NCBI RefSeq assembly: GCF_900169275.1
Contig: NZ_FXZC01000006.1
Span: 179,096-243,095, forward strand
Source of the DNA: Brevibacterium casei CIP 102111
Lineage (GTDB): Bacteria > Actinomycetota > Actinomycetes > Actinomycetales > Brevibacteriaceae
DNA length: 64,000 nucleotides
Direction: 5' to 3'
A program made the position numbers and the translations under genes. A model generated the notes under the pieces. It did not search any database. It saw only the letters and a list, made by a program, of their open reading frames with translations, and was not told where the DNA came from. Shown here in pieces: positions 25,042 through 36,285 of the stretch (position 1 is the first letter of the stretch; the number at the start of each line of letters is the position of its first letter).

Positions 25042-25425
25042 ATGTTCCGACTCATCTGGGCCGCCAGTGTTCACACCCGGTACTTCCTGCGCCGGTACAT
25101 GCCCACCAACACCTTGCTTGATGTCGTCCGCACCCGTCGCGGCCTCAAGTGGGGCGTGCCCGTCATGCTTCTGGCGATCCCATACCTCTACGTCGCCGGC
25201 GTCCTCACCGTGGTCATCCGGGACGGTGGACCCGGATGGCTCAACCTGTTGGTGATCCTCGCTATCTGGAACGCTTTGAAGATGATCTGGATCGGCCCGA
25301 TCAGCCTTGTCCTCTTGGTGCGCGCCCGTCTTCGAGAGCTAAGCGAGCGTCGCGCGTCGTGGGCATCCACCGCGTCGACCGATGAGAGCCAGAACCTCGC
25401 CGACGCTGCGCTCGGAGCGCACTGA
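25042..25425 (+). CDS. Small membrane protein of the mobile region
   Basis: 127 residues with two hydrophobic segments: about 38-60 (KWGVPVMLLAIPYLYVAGVL) and 69-95 (GWLNLLVILAIWNALKMIWI). A charged C-terminal tail contains RARLRELSERRASW. The GAGAGG site about ten bases before the ATG at 25042 selects this start over the longer frame. Proteins of this shape are often seen near TraA-type relaxases in actinobacteria, but no function is known to me. Confidence 0.6.
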   Translation: MFRLIWAASVHTRYFLRRYMPTNTLLDVVRTRRGLKWGVPVMLLAIPYLYVAGVLTVVIRDGGPGWLNLLVILAIWNALKMIWIGPISLVLLVRARLRELSERRASWASTASTDESQNLADAALGAH

Positions 25426-25451
25426 GACTGTCCACACGTCGAGCCTGCCGG

Positions 25452-27248
25452 TCAGTCGACGGACTCGTACAGCTCTAGCCACCGTTCCTCCAACTGCGCT
25501 ACCTCGGCCTCCAACTCACGCAGTTCGTCGGTACGCCGTTGCAGGCCGTCGTAGTCGCTCTGATCGTGCTCGGCTAGGCGCCGGTGCACTGTCTCGATGC
25601 TGCCTGAGACTCTCTCTAGCCGACGCTCGATCGCGCTGATCTCCTTCTGGGCCGCTCGGCGCTCCGCACCGGACAGCGCCGACGCCGCCTCATGCTCGTC
25701 TGTCGCGGTCGTGAGATCGGGCCTGTCAGTCGGCGTGCTCGCCTGTTCCTGGCGCAGCCGCAGGTACTCATCGACCCCGCCCGGCACATGCCGCAGACGA
25801 CCGTCCAGGATCGCGTACTGCTGATCGGTGACCCTCTCCAGCAGATACCGGTCGTGGGACACGACGATCAACGTTCCCGGCCAGGAGTCCAGCAAGTCCT
25901 CCATTGCGGTGAGCATCTGAGAATCAACGTCGTTCGTAGGCTCATCTAGAGCGATGAGATTAGGTTCGCTCAGCAGCAACAGCAGCAGTTGCAACCGCCG
26001 CTTCTGGCCTCCAGAGAGATCGTCCACGCGGGCGGAGAGCTGTTCGCGGGCGAAGCCGAGGCGTTCGAGCAGCTGCGCTGGCGTGTGGTCTTTACCGTCA
26101 ATCGTGAACGTGGTCTTGGTCCGTGCCAGCACCTCACGTACTCGATCCCCGCTGATCTCGGCGAGCTGGGAGAACTGCTGGTCCAGCACGCCGATCCGCA
26201 CGGTCTTGCCGACCTTGACCCGTCCGGTCGTCGGCTGGAGGGTGCCGCAGATCAGTCCCAGCAGGGTCGACTTGCCCGCCCCGTTCGCGCCGAGGATGCC
26301 GGTGCGCTCACCGGGCGCGAGCCGCCAGGTGATGTCCCGCAGCACCTCGTCGTCGCCGAAGCTCACCGAGGCGTCCTCGATGTCCACCACATCCTTGCCC
26401 AGCCGGGCGACGGCCAGACGTTGCAACTCGATCGGGTTGCGCACCGGGGGAACGCCCTCGATGAGCTGGTTCGCCGCATCGATGCGGAACTTCGGCTTCG
26501 ACGTGCGAGCCGGGGCGCCGCGGCGCAGCCACGCCAACTCCTTGCGCATGAGGTTCTGCCGCTTCGCCTCAGTGGCCGCAGCCATCCGGTCGCGCTCGAC
26601 CCGCTGGAGCACATAGGAGGCATACCCGCCCTCGAACGGCTCCACGATCCCGTCGTGGACCTCCCAGGTCTCGGTACACACCTCGTCCAGGAACCACCGG
26701 TCGTGGGTGATCACCAGCAGACCACCGGCGTTCTTCGCCCACCGACGCTTCAGGTGCTCGGCCAGCCAGGCGACGCCCTCGACGTCCAAATGGTTCGTCG
26801 GCTCATCCAGAGCAATCAGATCCCAATCGCCCACCAGCAGCGCGGCCAGTGCCACCCGGCGCCGCTGCCCACCACTCAGCTCGCCGATCTTCGACTCCCA
26901 CGAGATATCGGAGGCCAGGCCGCCGATCACATCGCGGACGCGCGCATCGCGCGCCCACTCGTGCTCCGGCCCATCGCCCACGATCGAGCGGCCGACGGTC
27001 TCTTCGGCGTCGAGGTCGTCGCGCTGATCCAACACCCCGAACCGCACACCACTGCGCCGCGTCACCCGGCCCGCATTCGGCTCGATCTGTCCCGACAACA
27101 TCCCCAGCAGGCTCGACTTGCCGTCACCGTTGCGACCGACGATCCCGATCCGATCGCCTTCCTCCAGCCCGAGCGTCAACGACTCGAACACCACCCGCGT
27201 CGGGTACTCCAAACTGAGCCCCTCGGCTCCCAGCAGATGCGCCGCCAT
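25452..27248 (-). CDS. ABC-F ATPase carried by the island
   Basis: 598 residues: two complete ATPase domains and no membrane segments, the ABC-F plan. Domain 1 has GRNGDGKSS, the LSGGQRRR signature and LIALDEPTNHLD; domain 2 has GANGAGKST, LSGGQKRR and LIALDEPTNDVD. They are joined by a helical linker with EAKRQNLMRKELAWLRRG. The C-terminal coiled coil (residues 520-598) ends in ELYESVD. ABC-F proteins act on ribosomes, some protecting them from antibiotics. It closely resembles the chromosomal ABC-F gene cut next door, so it may restore that function. The ATG at 27248 is used; the longer open frame upstream is the antisense-free reading of the neighbour. Confidence 0.88.
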   Translation of the reverse strand: MAAHLLGAEGLSLEYPTRVVFESLTLGLEEGDRIGIVGRNGDGKSSLLGMLSGQIEPNAGRVTRRSGVRFGVLDQRDDLDAEETVGRSIVGDGPEHEWARDARVRDVIGGLASDISWESKIGELSGGQRRRVALAALLVGDWDLIALDEPTNHLDVEGVAWLAEHLKRRWAKNAGGLLVITHDRWFLDEVCTETWEVHDGIVEPFEGGYASYVLQRVERDRMAAATEAKRQNLMRKELAWLRRGAPARTSKPKFRIDAANQLIEGVPPVRNPIELQRLAVARLGKDVVDIEDASVSFGDDEVLRDITWRLAPGERTGILGANGAGKSTLLGLICGTLQPTTGRVKVGKTVRIGVLDQQFSQLAEISGDRVREVLARTKTTFTIDGKDHTPAQLLERLGFAREQLSARVDDLSGGQKRRLQLLLLLLSEPNLIALDEPTNDVDSQMLTAMEDLLDSWPGTLIVVSHDRYLLERVTDQQYAILDGRLRHVPGGVDEYLRLRQEQASTPTDRPDLTTATDEHEAASALSGAERRAAQKEISAIERRLERVSGSIETVHRRLAEHDQSDYDGLQRRTDELRELEAEVAQLEERWLELYESVD

Positions 27249-27390
27249 CAGGCCACCCCCACCCGATCGCCGGCCCGACGACCACGGCCAGGACAACCTC
27301 CGCACTGTCCGAATCGCCCGCTCAGCCGGGAAATCCGCGCCCCACAACGGTAAGATGAAGGAGTCCGATCCCAATGCCCTGTCGGAGTGC
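27249..27390. other. Island-end sequence between the two ABC-F genes
   Basis: This stretch belongs to neither ABC-F gene. On the minus strand it begins GCACTCCGACAGGG directly after the break in the chromosomal gene and ends with a G-rich run before the island gene's ATG. It must hold the element's right terminus and perhaps the promoter of the island ABC-F gene. I see no clear terminal inverted repeat, no duplicated target and no tRNA end. Confidence 0.45.
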
Positions 27391-28699
27391 TCGGCTCGTC
27401 GAGGATGATGACATTGGGTTCGGACATGAGCAGAAGGAGGAGCTGCAGCCGCCGCTTCTGCCCACCGGAGAGGTCGTTGACCCGTGCCGAGAGGTGCTCG
27501 CGCGCGAACCCGAGGCGCTCGAGCAGCTGAGCCGGGGTGAAGTCCTTGCCTTCGATCGTGAACGTCGTCTTCGCCTCGGCGAGGACGTCGCGCACCCGAC
27601 GACCCCCGATCTCGGCGAGGTCCGTGAACTGCTGATCGAGGACGCCGACCTCGACGGTCTTGCCGCGCTTGACCCGACCGGTACTCGGCTCGAGGGTTCC
27701 GGCGATGAGGCCGAGCAGCGTCGACTTCCCGGCGCCGTTGGGTCCGAGGATGCCGGTGCGCTCGCCGGGACCGATGCGCCATGTGACGTCGTCGAGGATC
27801 TTCCTGTCCCCGAAGCTCACGGACACGTCGAGGAGGTCGACGACGTCCTTGCCGAGGCGGGCGGTGGCCATCTTCTTCAGCTCGACGGGGTTGCGCACCT
27901 CGGGGACGTCGGCGATGAGCTGGTTGGCCGCCTCGATGCGGAACTTCGGCTTCGACGTCCGGGCCGGGGCACCGCGGCGCAGCCACGCGAGCTCCTTGCG
28001 CATGAGGTTCTGACGCTTCGCCTCGGTGGCGGCGGCGATCCGGTCGCGTTCGACGCGCTGGAGGACGTAGGCGGCGTACCCGCCCTCGAAGGGCTCGACG
28101 ATGCGGTCGTGGACCTCCCACGTCTTCGTGCACACCTCGTCGAGGAACCAGCGGTCGTGGGTGACCAGCAGGAGGGCACCGGAGTTCTTCGGCCAGCGGT
28201 TCTGCAGATGCCGGGCCAGCCACGCGATGCCGTCGACGTCGAGGTGGTTCGTCGGCTCGTCGAGGATGATGAGGTCCCAGTCCTCGACGAGGAGCGCGGC
28301 GAGCGCGACGCGGCGGCGCTGCCCGCCGGAGAGGCTGCCGATCGGCGCCTGCCAGTCGAGGTCGGAGATGAGGCCCGCGATGATGTCGCGGACCCTCGCA
28401 TCGCCTGCCCACTCGTAGTCGGGCCGGTCCCCGACGACGGAGTGGCCCACGGTCGCCGTGTCCTCGAGGTCGTCACGCTGCGTGAGCATCCCCAGGCGCA
28501 GGCCCCCGCGGTAGGTCACGCGTCCCGCGTCAGGGGTGATGGTGCCGGCGAGCATCCCGAGCAGGCTCGACTTTCCGTCGCCGTTGCGGCCGACGATGCC
28601 GATCATGTCCCCGGTGTCGACGCCGAGGGTCACGGAGTCGAAGACGATGCGGGTCGGGTATTCGAGGTGCAGGGCTTCGGCCCCGAGAAGATGTGCCAT
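27391..28699 (-). pseudogene. Chromosomal ABC-F gene truncated by the island
   Basis: From the ATG at 28699 the frame gives a normal ABC-F protein for 436 residues: first ATPase domain (GRNGDGKSS, LSGGQRRR, IILDEPTNHLD), linker, and the second domain up to LSGGQKRR and the Walker B VIILDEP. It should then read TNDVD and continue for about 160 residues. Instead homology ends at about 27391 and the frame runs on into unrelated island sequence. The missing part is not in the window. The protein lacks the H-loop and C-terminus of domain 2 and is presumably inactive. Confidence 0.88.
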
Positions 28700-28932
28700 A
28701 ACAGAGTCAAGGGTAGAGCACGGCGGAAAACCCCATGACGCCACATTGCGTTTTCATATCGGTGTCGGACATCCGGATGGTAGACGCGCGTGAGACAAGG
28801 CTCACGTGCATTAGACTGGCCGAAAACTCACCGAAGTGTGACCGATCACCCAGTGGTTTCACATCTTCGTGACGAGTCGGCCGGTGGTCCTCCACCGTCG
28901 CCGGTGTCGGTTCTTCGAGAAAAGAGTAAACC

Positions 28933-30000
28933 TTGAAAAAGCTCGCATCTGCGGTCTCCATGGTCGCCGTATCCGCCCTTGCCCTCTCCGCCTGCGGTTC
29001 CGGCGACAGCGGCACGAACGCCGAGGACTACCTCGCCTGCATGGTCTCCGACTCCGGCGGCTGGGATGACCAGTCGTTCAACCAGTCGGGACGTGCGGGT
29101 CTGACGAAGGCCGTGGAGACCCTCGGCATCCAGGAGAAGCTCGCGGAGTCGCAGGGCGACGCGGACTTCACCCCGAACGTCGACAACATGGTCCAGCAGG
29201 GCTGCAACCTCACCTTCGGCGTCGGCTTCCTCCTCGAGGATGCGATCCAGTCCGCCGCCGAGGCCAACCCCGACCTCAACTTCGCGCTCATCGACTCGAC
29301 GTTCTCCGACGCCGACGGCAACCCCGTCACCCTCGAGAACGCCAAGCCGCTCGTCTTCAACACCGCCGAGGCGGCCTACCTCGCCGGCTATGTCGCGGCG
29401 GCCACGTCGAAGTCCGGCAAGGTCGGCACCTTCGGCGGTATCCAGATCCCCTCGGTCACCGTCTTCATGGACGGCTTCGCCGACGGGGTGAAGAAGTTCA
29501 ACGACGACAACGGCAAGAACGTCGAACTCCTCGGCTGGGACAAGGCCAAGCAGGAGGGCTCGTTCTCCGGCGACTTCGAGAACCAGGGCCAGGGCCAGGA
29601 GCTGACGAAGCAGCTCATCTCCCAGGGCGCCGACATCGTCATGCCCGTCGCGGGCCCCGTCGGCCTCGGGGCCGCGGCAGCCGCGAAGGAAGCCGGCGAC
29701 GTCAAGCTCATCTGGGTCGACACCGACGGCTACGAGTCGACGGAGTACGGCGACATCATCCTCACCTCGGTGGTCAAGGAGATCGCCAACGCCGTCGAGG
29801 ACACCGTCAAGGAGGGCACCGAGGACAAGTTCACCTCCGAGCCCTACGTCGGTACCCTCGAGAACGAAGGCGTGGGACTCGCTCCGTACCACGACTTCGA
29901 CAAGGAGGTCCCCGAGGACGTGAAGACGAAGGTCGACGAGCTCAAGCAGCAGATCATCGACGGCACCATCAAGGTCGAGTCGGAGAACTCGCCTAAGTGA
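28933..30000 (+). CDS. BMP-family nucleoside-binding lipoprotein
   Basis: 355 residues. A signal peptide ends in the lipobox LSAC (Cys near 21). The mature protein follows the BMP/PnrA fold: GGWDDQSFNQSGRAGL near the N-terminus, VGFLLEDAI, AYLAGYVAA, GTFGGIQIPSVTVFMDGF, and VDTDGYES. Such proteins capture nucleosides outside the membrane for the ABC importer encoded next. The start is TTG (28933), after AAAGAG. A perfect hairpin in the gap before the ATPase gene probably raises binding-protein level relative to the transporter. Confidence 0.92.
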   Translation: MKKLASAVSMVAVSALALSACGSGDSGTNAEDYLACMVSDSGGWDDQSFNQSGRAGLTKAVETLGIQEKLAESQGDADFTPNVDNMVQQGCNLTFGVGFLLEDAIQSAAEANPDLNFALIDSTFSDADGNPVTLENAKPLVFNTAEAAYLAGYVAAATSKSGKVGTFGGIQIPSVTVFMDGFADGVKKFNDDNGKNVELLGWDKAKQEGSFSGDFENQGQGQELTKQLISQGADIVMPVAGPVGLGAAAAAKEAGDVKLIWVDTDGYESTEYGDIILTSVVKEIANAVEDTVKEGTEDKFTSEPYVGTLENEGVGLAPYHDFDKEVPEDVKTKVDELKQQIIDGTIKVESENSPK

Positions 30001-30010
30001 TCAGCGGGGT

Positions 30011-30046
30011 AAACTGCAGGGTCGAAGTCTTTCGGCCCTGCAGTTT
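30011..30046 (+). terminator. Hairpin with T-tail between BMP lipoprotein and ATPase genes
   Basis: AAACTGCAGGG (30011-30021) pairs perfectly with CCCTGCAGTTT (30036-30046) around a 14-base loop, then TTTTC. Its place after the binding-protein stop fits partial termination or mRNA 3'-end protection, a common way to make more binding protein than transporter. Confidence 0.7.
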
Positions 30047-30073
30047 TCAAGTGTGTGAGGAGAGCGTCGAGCA

Positions 30074-31665
<1,592 letters not shown>

Positions 31666-31669
<4 letters not shown>

Positions 31670-32898
31670 CGACTGACATTTCCCCGGCCGCGCCCTCCCC
31701 GGCCCCGCCGCCGACCGCCGAGGCGAAGCCGGGCAGGCAGCAGACGCTCCTCCAGGAGATCCTCTCGGGATCGTGGCTCGTCTCCCTGCTCGCGATCATC
31801 CTCGCCCTCCTCGTCGGCGGCGTCCTCATCGCCGTCGCCAACGCCGAGGTCGTCGCCGCCGCGAAGAACATCCTCTCCGCCCCCGGCGCCTTCTTCTCCA
31901 CGGTCTTCTCCACCGTCGGCGACGCCTACTCCGCGCTCTTCCGCGGGGCCGTCTTCGACTGGAACGCCCGCACCCCTGAGCGCGCGATCCGCCCGCTCAC
32001 AGAATCCCTCGTCAGCGCCACCCCGCTCATCCTCACCGGCCTCGGCATCGCGCTCGCGTTCCGCTCGGGACTGTTCAACATCGGCGGCCAGGGCCAGGTC
32101 ATCCTCGGTGCCACGGTCGCCGGCTTCCTCGGCTACGCACTCCCGCTGCCGCCCGTCGTCCACATGCTCGTCGCCGCTCTCGGTGGCATCATCGGCGGTG
32201 CGATCTGGGCGGGCATCGCCGGCGTCCTCAAGGCGAAGACCGGGGCGAACGAGGTGATCGTGACGATCATGCTCAACTCGATCGCCGGTTACCTGCTCGG
32301 CTACCTGCTCAAGCAGTCGTGGTTCACGCACACGCAGTCGGCGAACCCGCAGTCGCGCGCGATCGACGAATCCGCGCAGATGTTCCTCCTTCTGCCCCCG
32401 CCCTTCCGCCTCCACTTCGGGTTCATCCTCGCGATCCTCGCGACGATCTTCGTGTGGTGGCTGCTCGAGCGCTCGACCATCGGATTCGAGTTCAAGGCCG
32501 TGGGTGCGAACCCCCACGCCGCGCGCACAGCGGGCATCTCCGTGGCGAAGGTGACGGTCCTCGTTATGGTCATCGCCGGTGGCCTCGCCGGCCTCGGCGG
32601 TGCCGCACAGGTGCTCGGGACCGAGGACAAGCTCACCGGCGGCATCGCCGGGTCGATCGGCTTCGATGCGATCACCGTGGCCCTGCTCGGCCGGTCGAAG
32701 CCCTTGGGCACGTTCTTCGCCGGACTCCTCTTCGGTGCGTTCAAGGCCGGCGGATACCTCATGCAGTCGCAGACGGGCACGCCGATCGACATCGTCCTCG
32801 TCGTCCAGTCCGTCATCGTCCTGCTCATCGCGGCCCCGCCGCTCGTGAGGTCGATCTTCCACCTGCCTGCGCCGGTGCTCAAGCGGAAGGAGTCCTGA
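31666..32898 (+). CDS. Nucleoside ABC transporter permease 1 (BPD_transp_2 type)
   Basis: 410 residues with a Pro/Ala-rich cytosolic head and about nine to ten membrane segments. The conserved block LAFRSGLFNIGGQGQVILGA and the late FDAITVALLGRSKPLG loop are characteristic of permeases of the BMP-linked nucleoside importers. The ATG at 31666 overlaps the ATPase stop (ATGA); the longer upstream frame is discarded. It works with the second permease 32900-34186 as a heterodimer. Confidence 0.9.
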
Positions 32899-32899
32899 G

Positions 32900-34186
32900 A
32901 TGAGCGCACAGACTCTCGACACCCCGACCGGGGCCCCGACGAAGGTGCTCGCGCCGATCGCGTGGAAGTACCCGATCGTCTACTCCGTCCTCGCGCTCAT
33001 CGCGCTCATCTTCTTCGGCATCATCGGCCGGGCCGGTGAGACGACGTTCCGGATCGCCTCGAGCGGTGACTTCTTCGCGATCCCCGACCTCGTCATCCCC
33101 TCGAAGGTCGCAGGTCTCGTCCTCTCGCTCGTCCTCGTCGTCATGGCTGCTGTCGCCGTGTGGTTCGCGGTGGGGCGCCGTCACCTCGACTCGTGGTTCC
33201 CGATGACCTTCGGCGTCGTCTTCGTCCTCGCGTTCCTCGCGTGGGCCGGCGGCGGCAGCGGCGGCGTCATCCCGATGACCACGCTGCTCGCCGGAGCGCT
33301 GGCGCTGTCCGTGCCGCTCATCTTCGGTGCGATGTGCGGTCTCATCGGTGAGCGCTCGGGCATCATCAACATCGCCATCGAGGGCCAGCTTCTCGCCGGG
33401 GCGTTCCTCGCCGCGGTCGTCGCCTCGGTCGTGAAGAATCCGTATGCGGGACTCATCGCCGCCCCCATCGCCGGTGCGCTCGTCGCCGTCGTGCTCACGT
33501 TCTTCGCTGTGAAGTACTGGGTCAATCAGATCATCATCGGCGTCGTCCTCAACGTCCTCGTCGTCGGCCTCACGAGCTTCCTCTACTCGACGGTGCTCAC
33601 GGAGAACCCGGAGCTGTGGAACGCGCGGCAGAAGCTGCCGAACCTGCCGATCCCGCTGCTCTCGGACATCCCGATCCTCGGACGGGTGCTCTTCGACCAG
33701 AACATCCTCGTCTACATCATGTACGTCGTCGTCATCGCCCTTCAGATCTTCGTCTTCCGGTCGAAGTGGGGTCTGCGGATGCGTGCCGTCGGCGAACACC
33801 CGAAGGCCGCGGACACCGTGGGCATCAAGGTCAACTACACGCGCGTGCGCAACACGATCATGGCCGGAGCCATCGCCGGTCTCGGCGGTGCCTTCTTCAC
33901 GATCGGCTCGGGCCTGGCCTTCGGCAAGGAGATGTCGGCAGGGCAGGGCTACATCGCCCTGGCCGCGATGATCCTCGGGAAATGGAACCCCAAGGGCGCG
34001 CTCTTCGCAGCCCTGCTCTTCGGGTTCTCGAAGAGCCTCGGCAACACACTGCAGTCGATCGGCACGCCCGTGCCCAACGAACTGCTGCTCATGCTGCCCT
34101 ACATCGTCACGATCCTCGCCGTCGCCGGATTCGTCGGTCGGGTCCGCCCGCCGGCGGCCGAAGGCGTGCCGTACGTGAAGTCGTGA
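32900..34186 (+). CDS. Nucleoside ABC transporter permease 2
   Basis: 428 residues, about ten membrane segments. The diagnostic block here is CGLIGERSGIINIAIEGQLLAGAF, with GYIALAAMILGKWNPKGAL near the C-terminus. It begins one base after the stop of the first permease gene, with AAGGAG as ribosome site inside that gene's end, so expression is coupled. It completes the importer made by the lipoprotein, the double ATPase and permease 1. Confidence 0.9.
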   Translation: MSAQTLDTPTGAPTKVLAPIAWKYPIVYSVLALIALIFFGIIGRAGETTFRIASSGDFFAIPDLVIPSKVAGLVLSLVLVVMAAVAVWFAVGRRHLDSWFPMTFGVVFVLAFLAWAGGGSGGVIPMTTLLAGALALSVPLIFGAMCGLIGERSGIINIAIEGQLLAGAFLAAVVASVVKNPYAGLIAAPIAGALVAVVLTFFAVKYWVNQIIIGVVLNVLVVGLTSFLYSTVLTENPELWNARQKLPNLPIPLLSDIPILGRVLFDQNILVYIMYVVVIALQIFVFRSKWGLRMRAVGEHPKAADTVGIKVNYTRVRNTIMAGAIAGLGGAFFTIGSGLAFGKEMSAGQGYIALAAMILGKWNPKGALFAALLFGFSKSLGNTLQSIGTPVPNELLLMLPYIVTILAVAGFVGRVRPPAAEGVPYVKS

Positions 34187-34235
34187 TGACGGAGATGTGA
34201 GAGCCTGAACGCGACGAGGAGAGCGGAGGACAGCC

Positions 34236-34829
34236 ATGATGTCTGAGCCGACGACCGGAGACGGTCCGATGTGGAGCGAACCCGAGCGGCGCGTCGAGGC
34301 CGCTGACCTCACCGAGGACACGTGGGACCTCCTGCGCGCCTCGGCGGTGGCGGCGATGGAGAAGGCCTATGCACCGTATTCGGCCTACCCGGTGGGGGCG
34401 GCCGCGCTCGTCGATGACGGACGGATCGTCAGCGGCTGCAACATCGAGAACGCCTCGTACGGGGTGACCCTGTGCGCGGAGTGCTCGCTCGTCTCCGACC
34501 TCCTCATGACCGGGGGCGGACGCCTCGTGGCCTTCGACTGCGTCGACGGTCAGGGCAGGACGCTCGTCCCCTGCGGGCGCTGCCGACAGCTGCTTTTCGA
34601 GCACGGCGGGCCCGACCTCGTCCTCAACATGCCGGCAGGTCGGGAGACGATGGCCGTCGTCCTTCCCGACGCCTTCGGCCCGGACAACCTCGGCGAGCAC
34701 ATCGGCCGACACGCGAGCGACGCAGGCGGCGCTGCCGGGGACAGCCCTGCCGGGGACGGAGGCGACGACGCTGCCGGGGACGACGGCACGGCCGACAGCC
34801 TCGGCGAGCACAATCACCCGAAGCACTGA
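34236..34829 (+). CDS. cdd: Cytidine deaminase with acidic C-terminal extension
   Basis: 197 residues. The catalytic domain (about 25-150) has SGCNIENASYGVTLCAECSL, where the C-A-E is the zinc ligand/proton-shuttle motif, and PCGRCRQLLFE for the other two zinc cysteines. It converts (deoxy)cytidine to (deoxy)uridine, feeding the phosphorolysis enzymes downstream. The last 45 residues are Gly/Ala/Asp-rich and have no counterpart in ordinary Cdd; they contain imperfect DSPAGDGGDDAAGDDG repeats. GGAGG precedes the ATG at 34236. Confidence 0.9.
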   Translation: MMSEPTTGDGPMWSEPERRVEAADLTEDTWDLLRASAVAAMEKAYAPYSAYPVGAAALVDDGRIVSGCNIENASYGVTLCAECSLVSDLLMTGGGRLVAFDCVDGQGRTLVPCGRCRQLLFEHGGPDLVLNMPAGRETMAVVLPDAFGPDNLGEHIGRHASDAGGAAGDSPAGDGGDDAAGDDGTADSLGEHNHPKH

Positions 34830-34899
34830 CGCACCACCTTCTCACCGCCACCCGCATTCCCACCGACACCACCTTTCCCACCGACGACCGGAGGACCAC

Positions 34900-36189
34900 G
34901 TGACCGTAGAGGCATTCGACGCCGTCGACGTCATCGCGACCAAACGCGATGGGAAGCCGTTGCCGAAGGACCAGATCGACTGGGTCATCGACGCGTACAC
35001 GCGCGGCGTCGTCGCCGACGAGCAGATGGCGGCGCTGGCCATGGCGATCTTCCTCAACGACATGGGACCCGAGGAGATCGCGCACTGGACCCAGGCGATG
35101 ATCGCCTCGGGCGAGCGGATGGACTTCTCCTCGCTGTCGCGCACGACCTCGGACAAGCATTCGACGGGTGGGGTCGGGGACAAGATCACCCTGCCGCTCG
35201 CCCCGCTCGTCGCCGTCTTCGACGTCGCCGTCCCGCAGCTCTCCGGCCGCGGTCTTGGGCACACGGGCGGCACCCTTGACAAGCTCGAAGCGATCCCCGG
35301 CTGGCAGGCCGGACTGAGCAACGAGGAGATCCTCACCCAGCTCGAGGACATCGGCGCCGTCATCTGCGCCGCGGGCTCCGGGCTCGCTCCGGCGGACAAG
35401 AAGCTCTACGCCCTGCGGGACACGACCGCGACCGTCGACTGCATCCCGCTCATCGCCTCGTCGATCATGTCGAAGAAGATCGCCGAGGGCACCGCGGGCC
35501 TCGTCCTCGACGTCAAGGTCGGCTCCGGGGCGTTCATGAAGGACCTCGAGAAGGCGCGCAGGCTCGCCCGGACGATGGTCGACCTCGGGAAGGCCGCGGG
35601 AGTGGAGACCTCCGCGCTGCTCACCGACATGTCGACGCCGCTCGGCCTGACCGTCGGCAACGCCCTCGAGGTGCGCGAATCCGTCGAGGTCCTCGCCGGC
35701 GGGGGACCCTCCGACGTCGTCGACCTCACCGTGGCGCTGGCCGAGGAGATGCTGCGCCTGGCGGGCAAGACCGATGTCGACGTCCGCGCTGCGCTAGGCG
35801 ACGGCCGGGCGATGGACAAGTGGACGGCGATGATCCGCGCTCAGCACGGTGACCCTGAGGCCCCGCTGCCGGTGGCCAAGGACACCGAGGTCGTCTTCGC
35901 CCCCGAGTCCGGGGTGCTCACCAAACTCGACGCGCTCTCCGTCGGGGTCGCCTCGTGGCGCCTCGGCGCCGGTCGGGCCCGGAAGGAGGACCCGGTGCAG
36001 GCCGTCGCCGGCATCGAACTCCACGCGAAGCCCGGGGACACCGTCGCCGCCGGCGACCCGCTGCTCACCCTGCACACCGACACTCCGGAGCGCTTCGAAC
36101 GGGCGCTCGAGTCACTCGTCGGCGCCTACGAGATCGGGGGAGACGCCGCCTCCGTTCCCGACTCGATCGTCCTCGAGACGATCAGATAG
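34900..36189 (+). CDS. deoA: Thymidine phosphorylase
   Basis: 429 residues. The signature KHSTGGVGDKITLPLAP, the SGRGLGHTGGTLDKLEAIPG block and the KVGSGAFMKD segment are all typical of pyrimidine nucleoside phosphorylases. It splits thymidine and deoxyuridine into base and deoxyribose 1-phosphate. The GTG start has GGAGG seven bases upstream. It stands between cdd and deoC in a pathway order: import, deamination, phosphorolysis, aldol cleavage. Confidence 0.94.
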   Translation: MTVEAFDAVDVIATKRDGKPLPKDQIDWVIDAYTRGVVADEQMAALAMAIFLNDMGPEEIAHWTQAMIASGERMDFSSLSRTTSDKHSTGGVGDKITLPLAPLVAVFDVAVPQLSGRGLGHTGGTLDKLEAIPGWQAGLSNEEILTQLEDIGAVICAAGSGLAPADKKLYALRDTTATVDCIPLIASSIMSKKIAEGTAGLVLDVKVGSGAFMKDLEKARRLARTMVDLGKAAGVETSALLTDMSTPLGLTVGNALEVRESVEVLAGGGPSDVVDLTVALAEEMLRLAGKTDVDVRAALGDGRAMDKWTAMIRAQHGDPEAPLPVAKDTEVVFAPESGVLTKLDALSVGVASWRLGAGRARKEDPVQAVAGIELHAKPGDTVAAGDPLLTLHTDTPERFERALESLVGAYEIGGDAASVPDSIVLETIR

Positions 36190-36285
36190 CCTCGACGCGG
36201 CCCGGCTGGACATCCCGAGACCAGCCCGGGCCTCACCGACCACTCACCGCAGACACGTATGACGCACCCACTTCTGGAGGACACC

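Larger units (their letters stand above)
1..27390. mobile_element. Genomic island, right end inside an ABC-F gene (left end outside window)
   Basis: Seen: a chromosomal ABC-F gene read leftward from 28699 loses its homology to the family at about 27391. Everything to the left is accessory: sulfur and redox operons, DNA methyltransferase, a nucleotide-modification cluster, a MobF relaxase, a broken dprA and a second, complete ABC-F gene. Inferred: an integrative conjugative or mobilizable element, or a plasmid-derived insertion, that entered or recombined at the ABC-F gene. No integrase and no left boundary are visible, so the type of element and its full size are unknown. The island could also be several layered insertions. 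Confidence 0.6.

Noticed and set aside
1..27390. tRNA gene as island attachment site
   Set aside because: No cloverleaf or CCA-ended tRNA pattern was noticed in the window; the visible boundary is in a protein gene.
27249..28412. N-terminal 390-codon extension of the island ABC-F frame to 28412
   Set aside because: It is an out-of-frame reading of the truncated chromosomal ABC-F gene; the family start is the ATG at 27248.
28846..29892. 348-codon minus-strand ORF opposite the BMP lipoprotein gene
   Set aside because: Val/Gly/Asp-rich antisense shadow of a well-supported gene.
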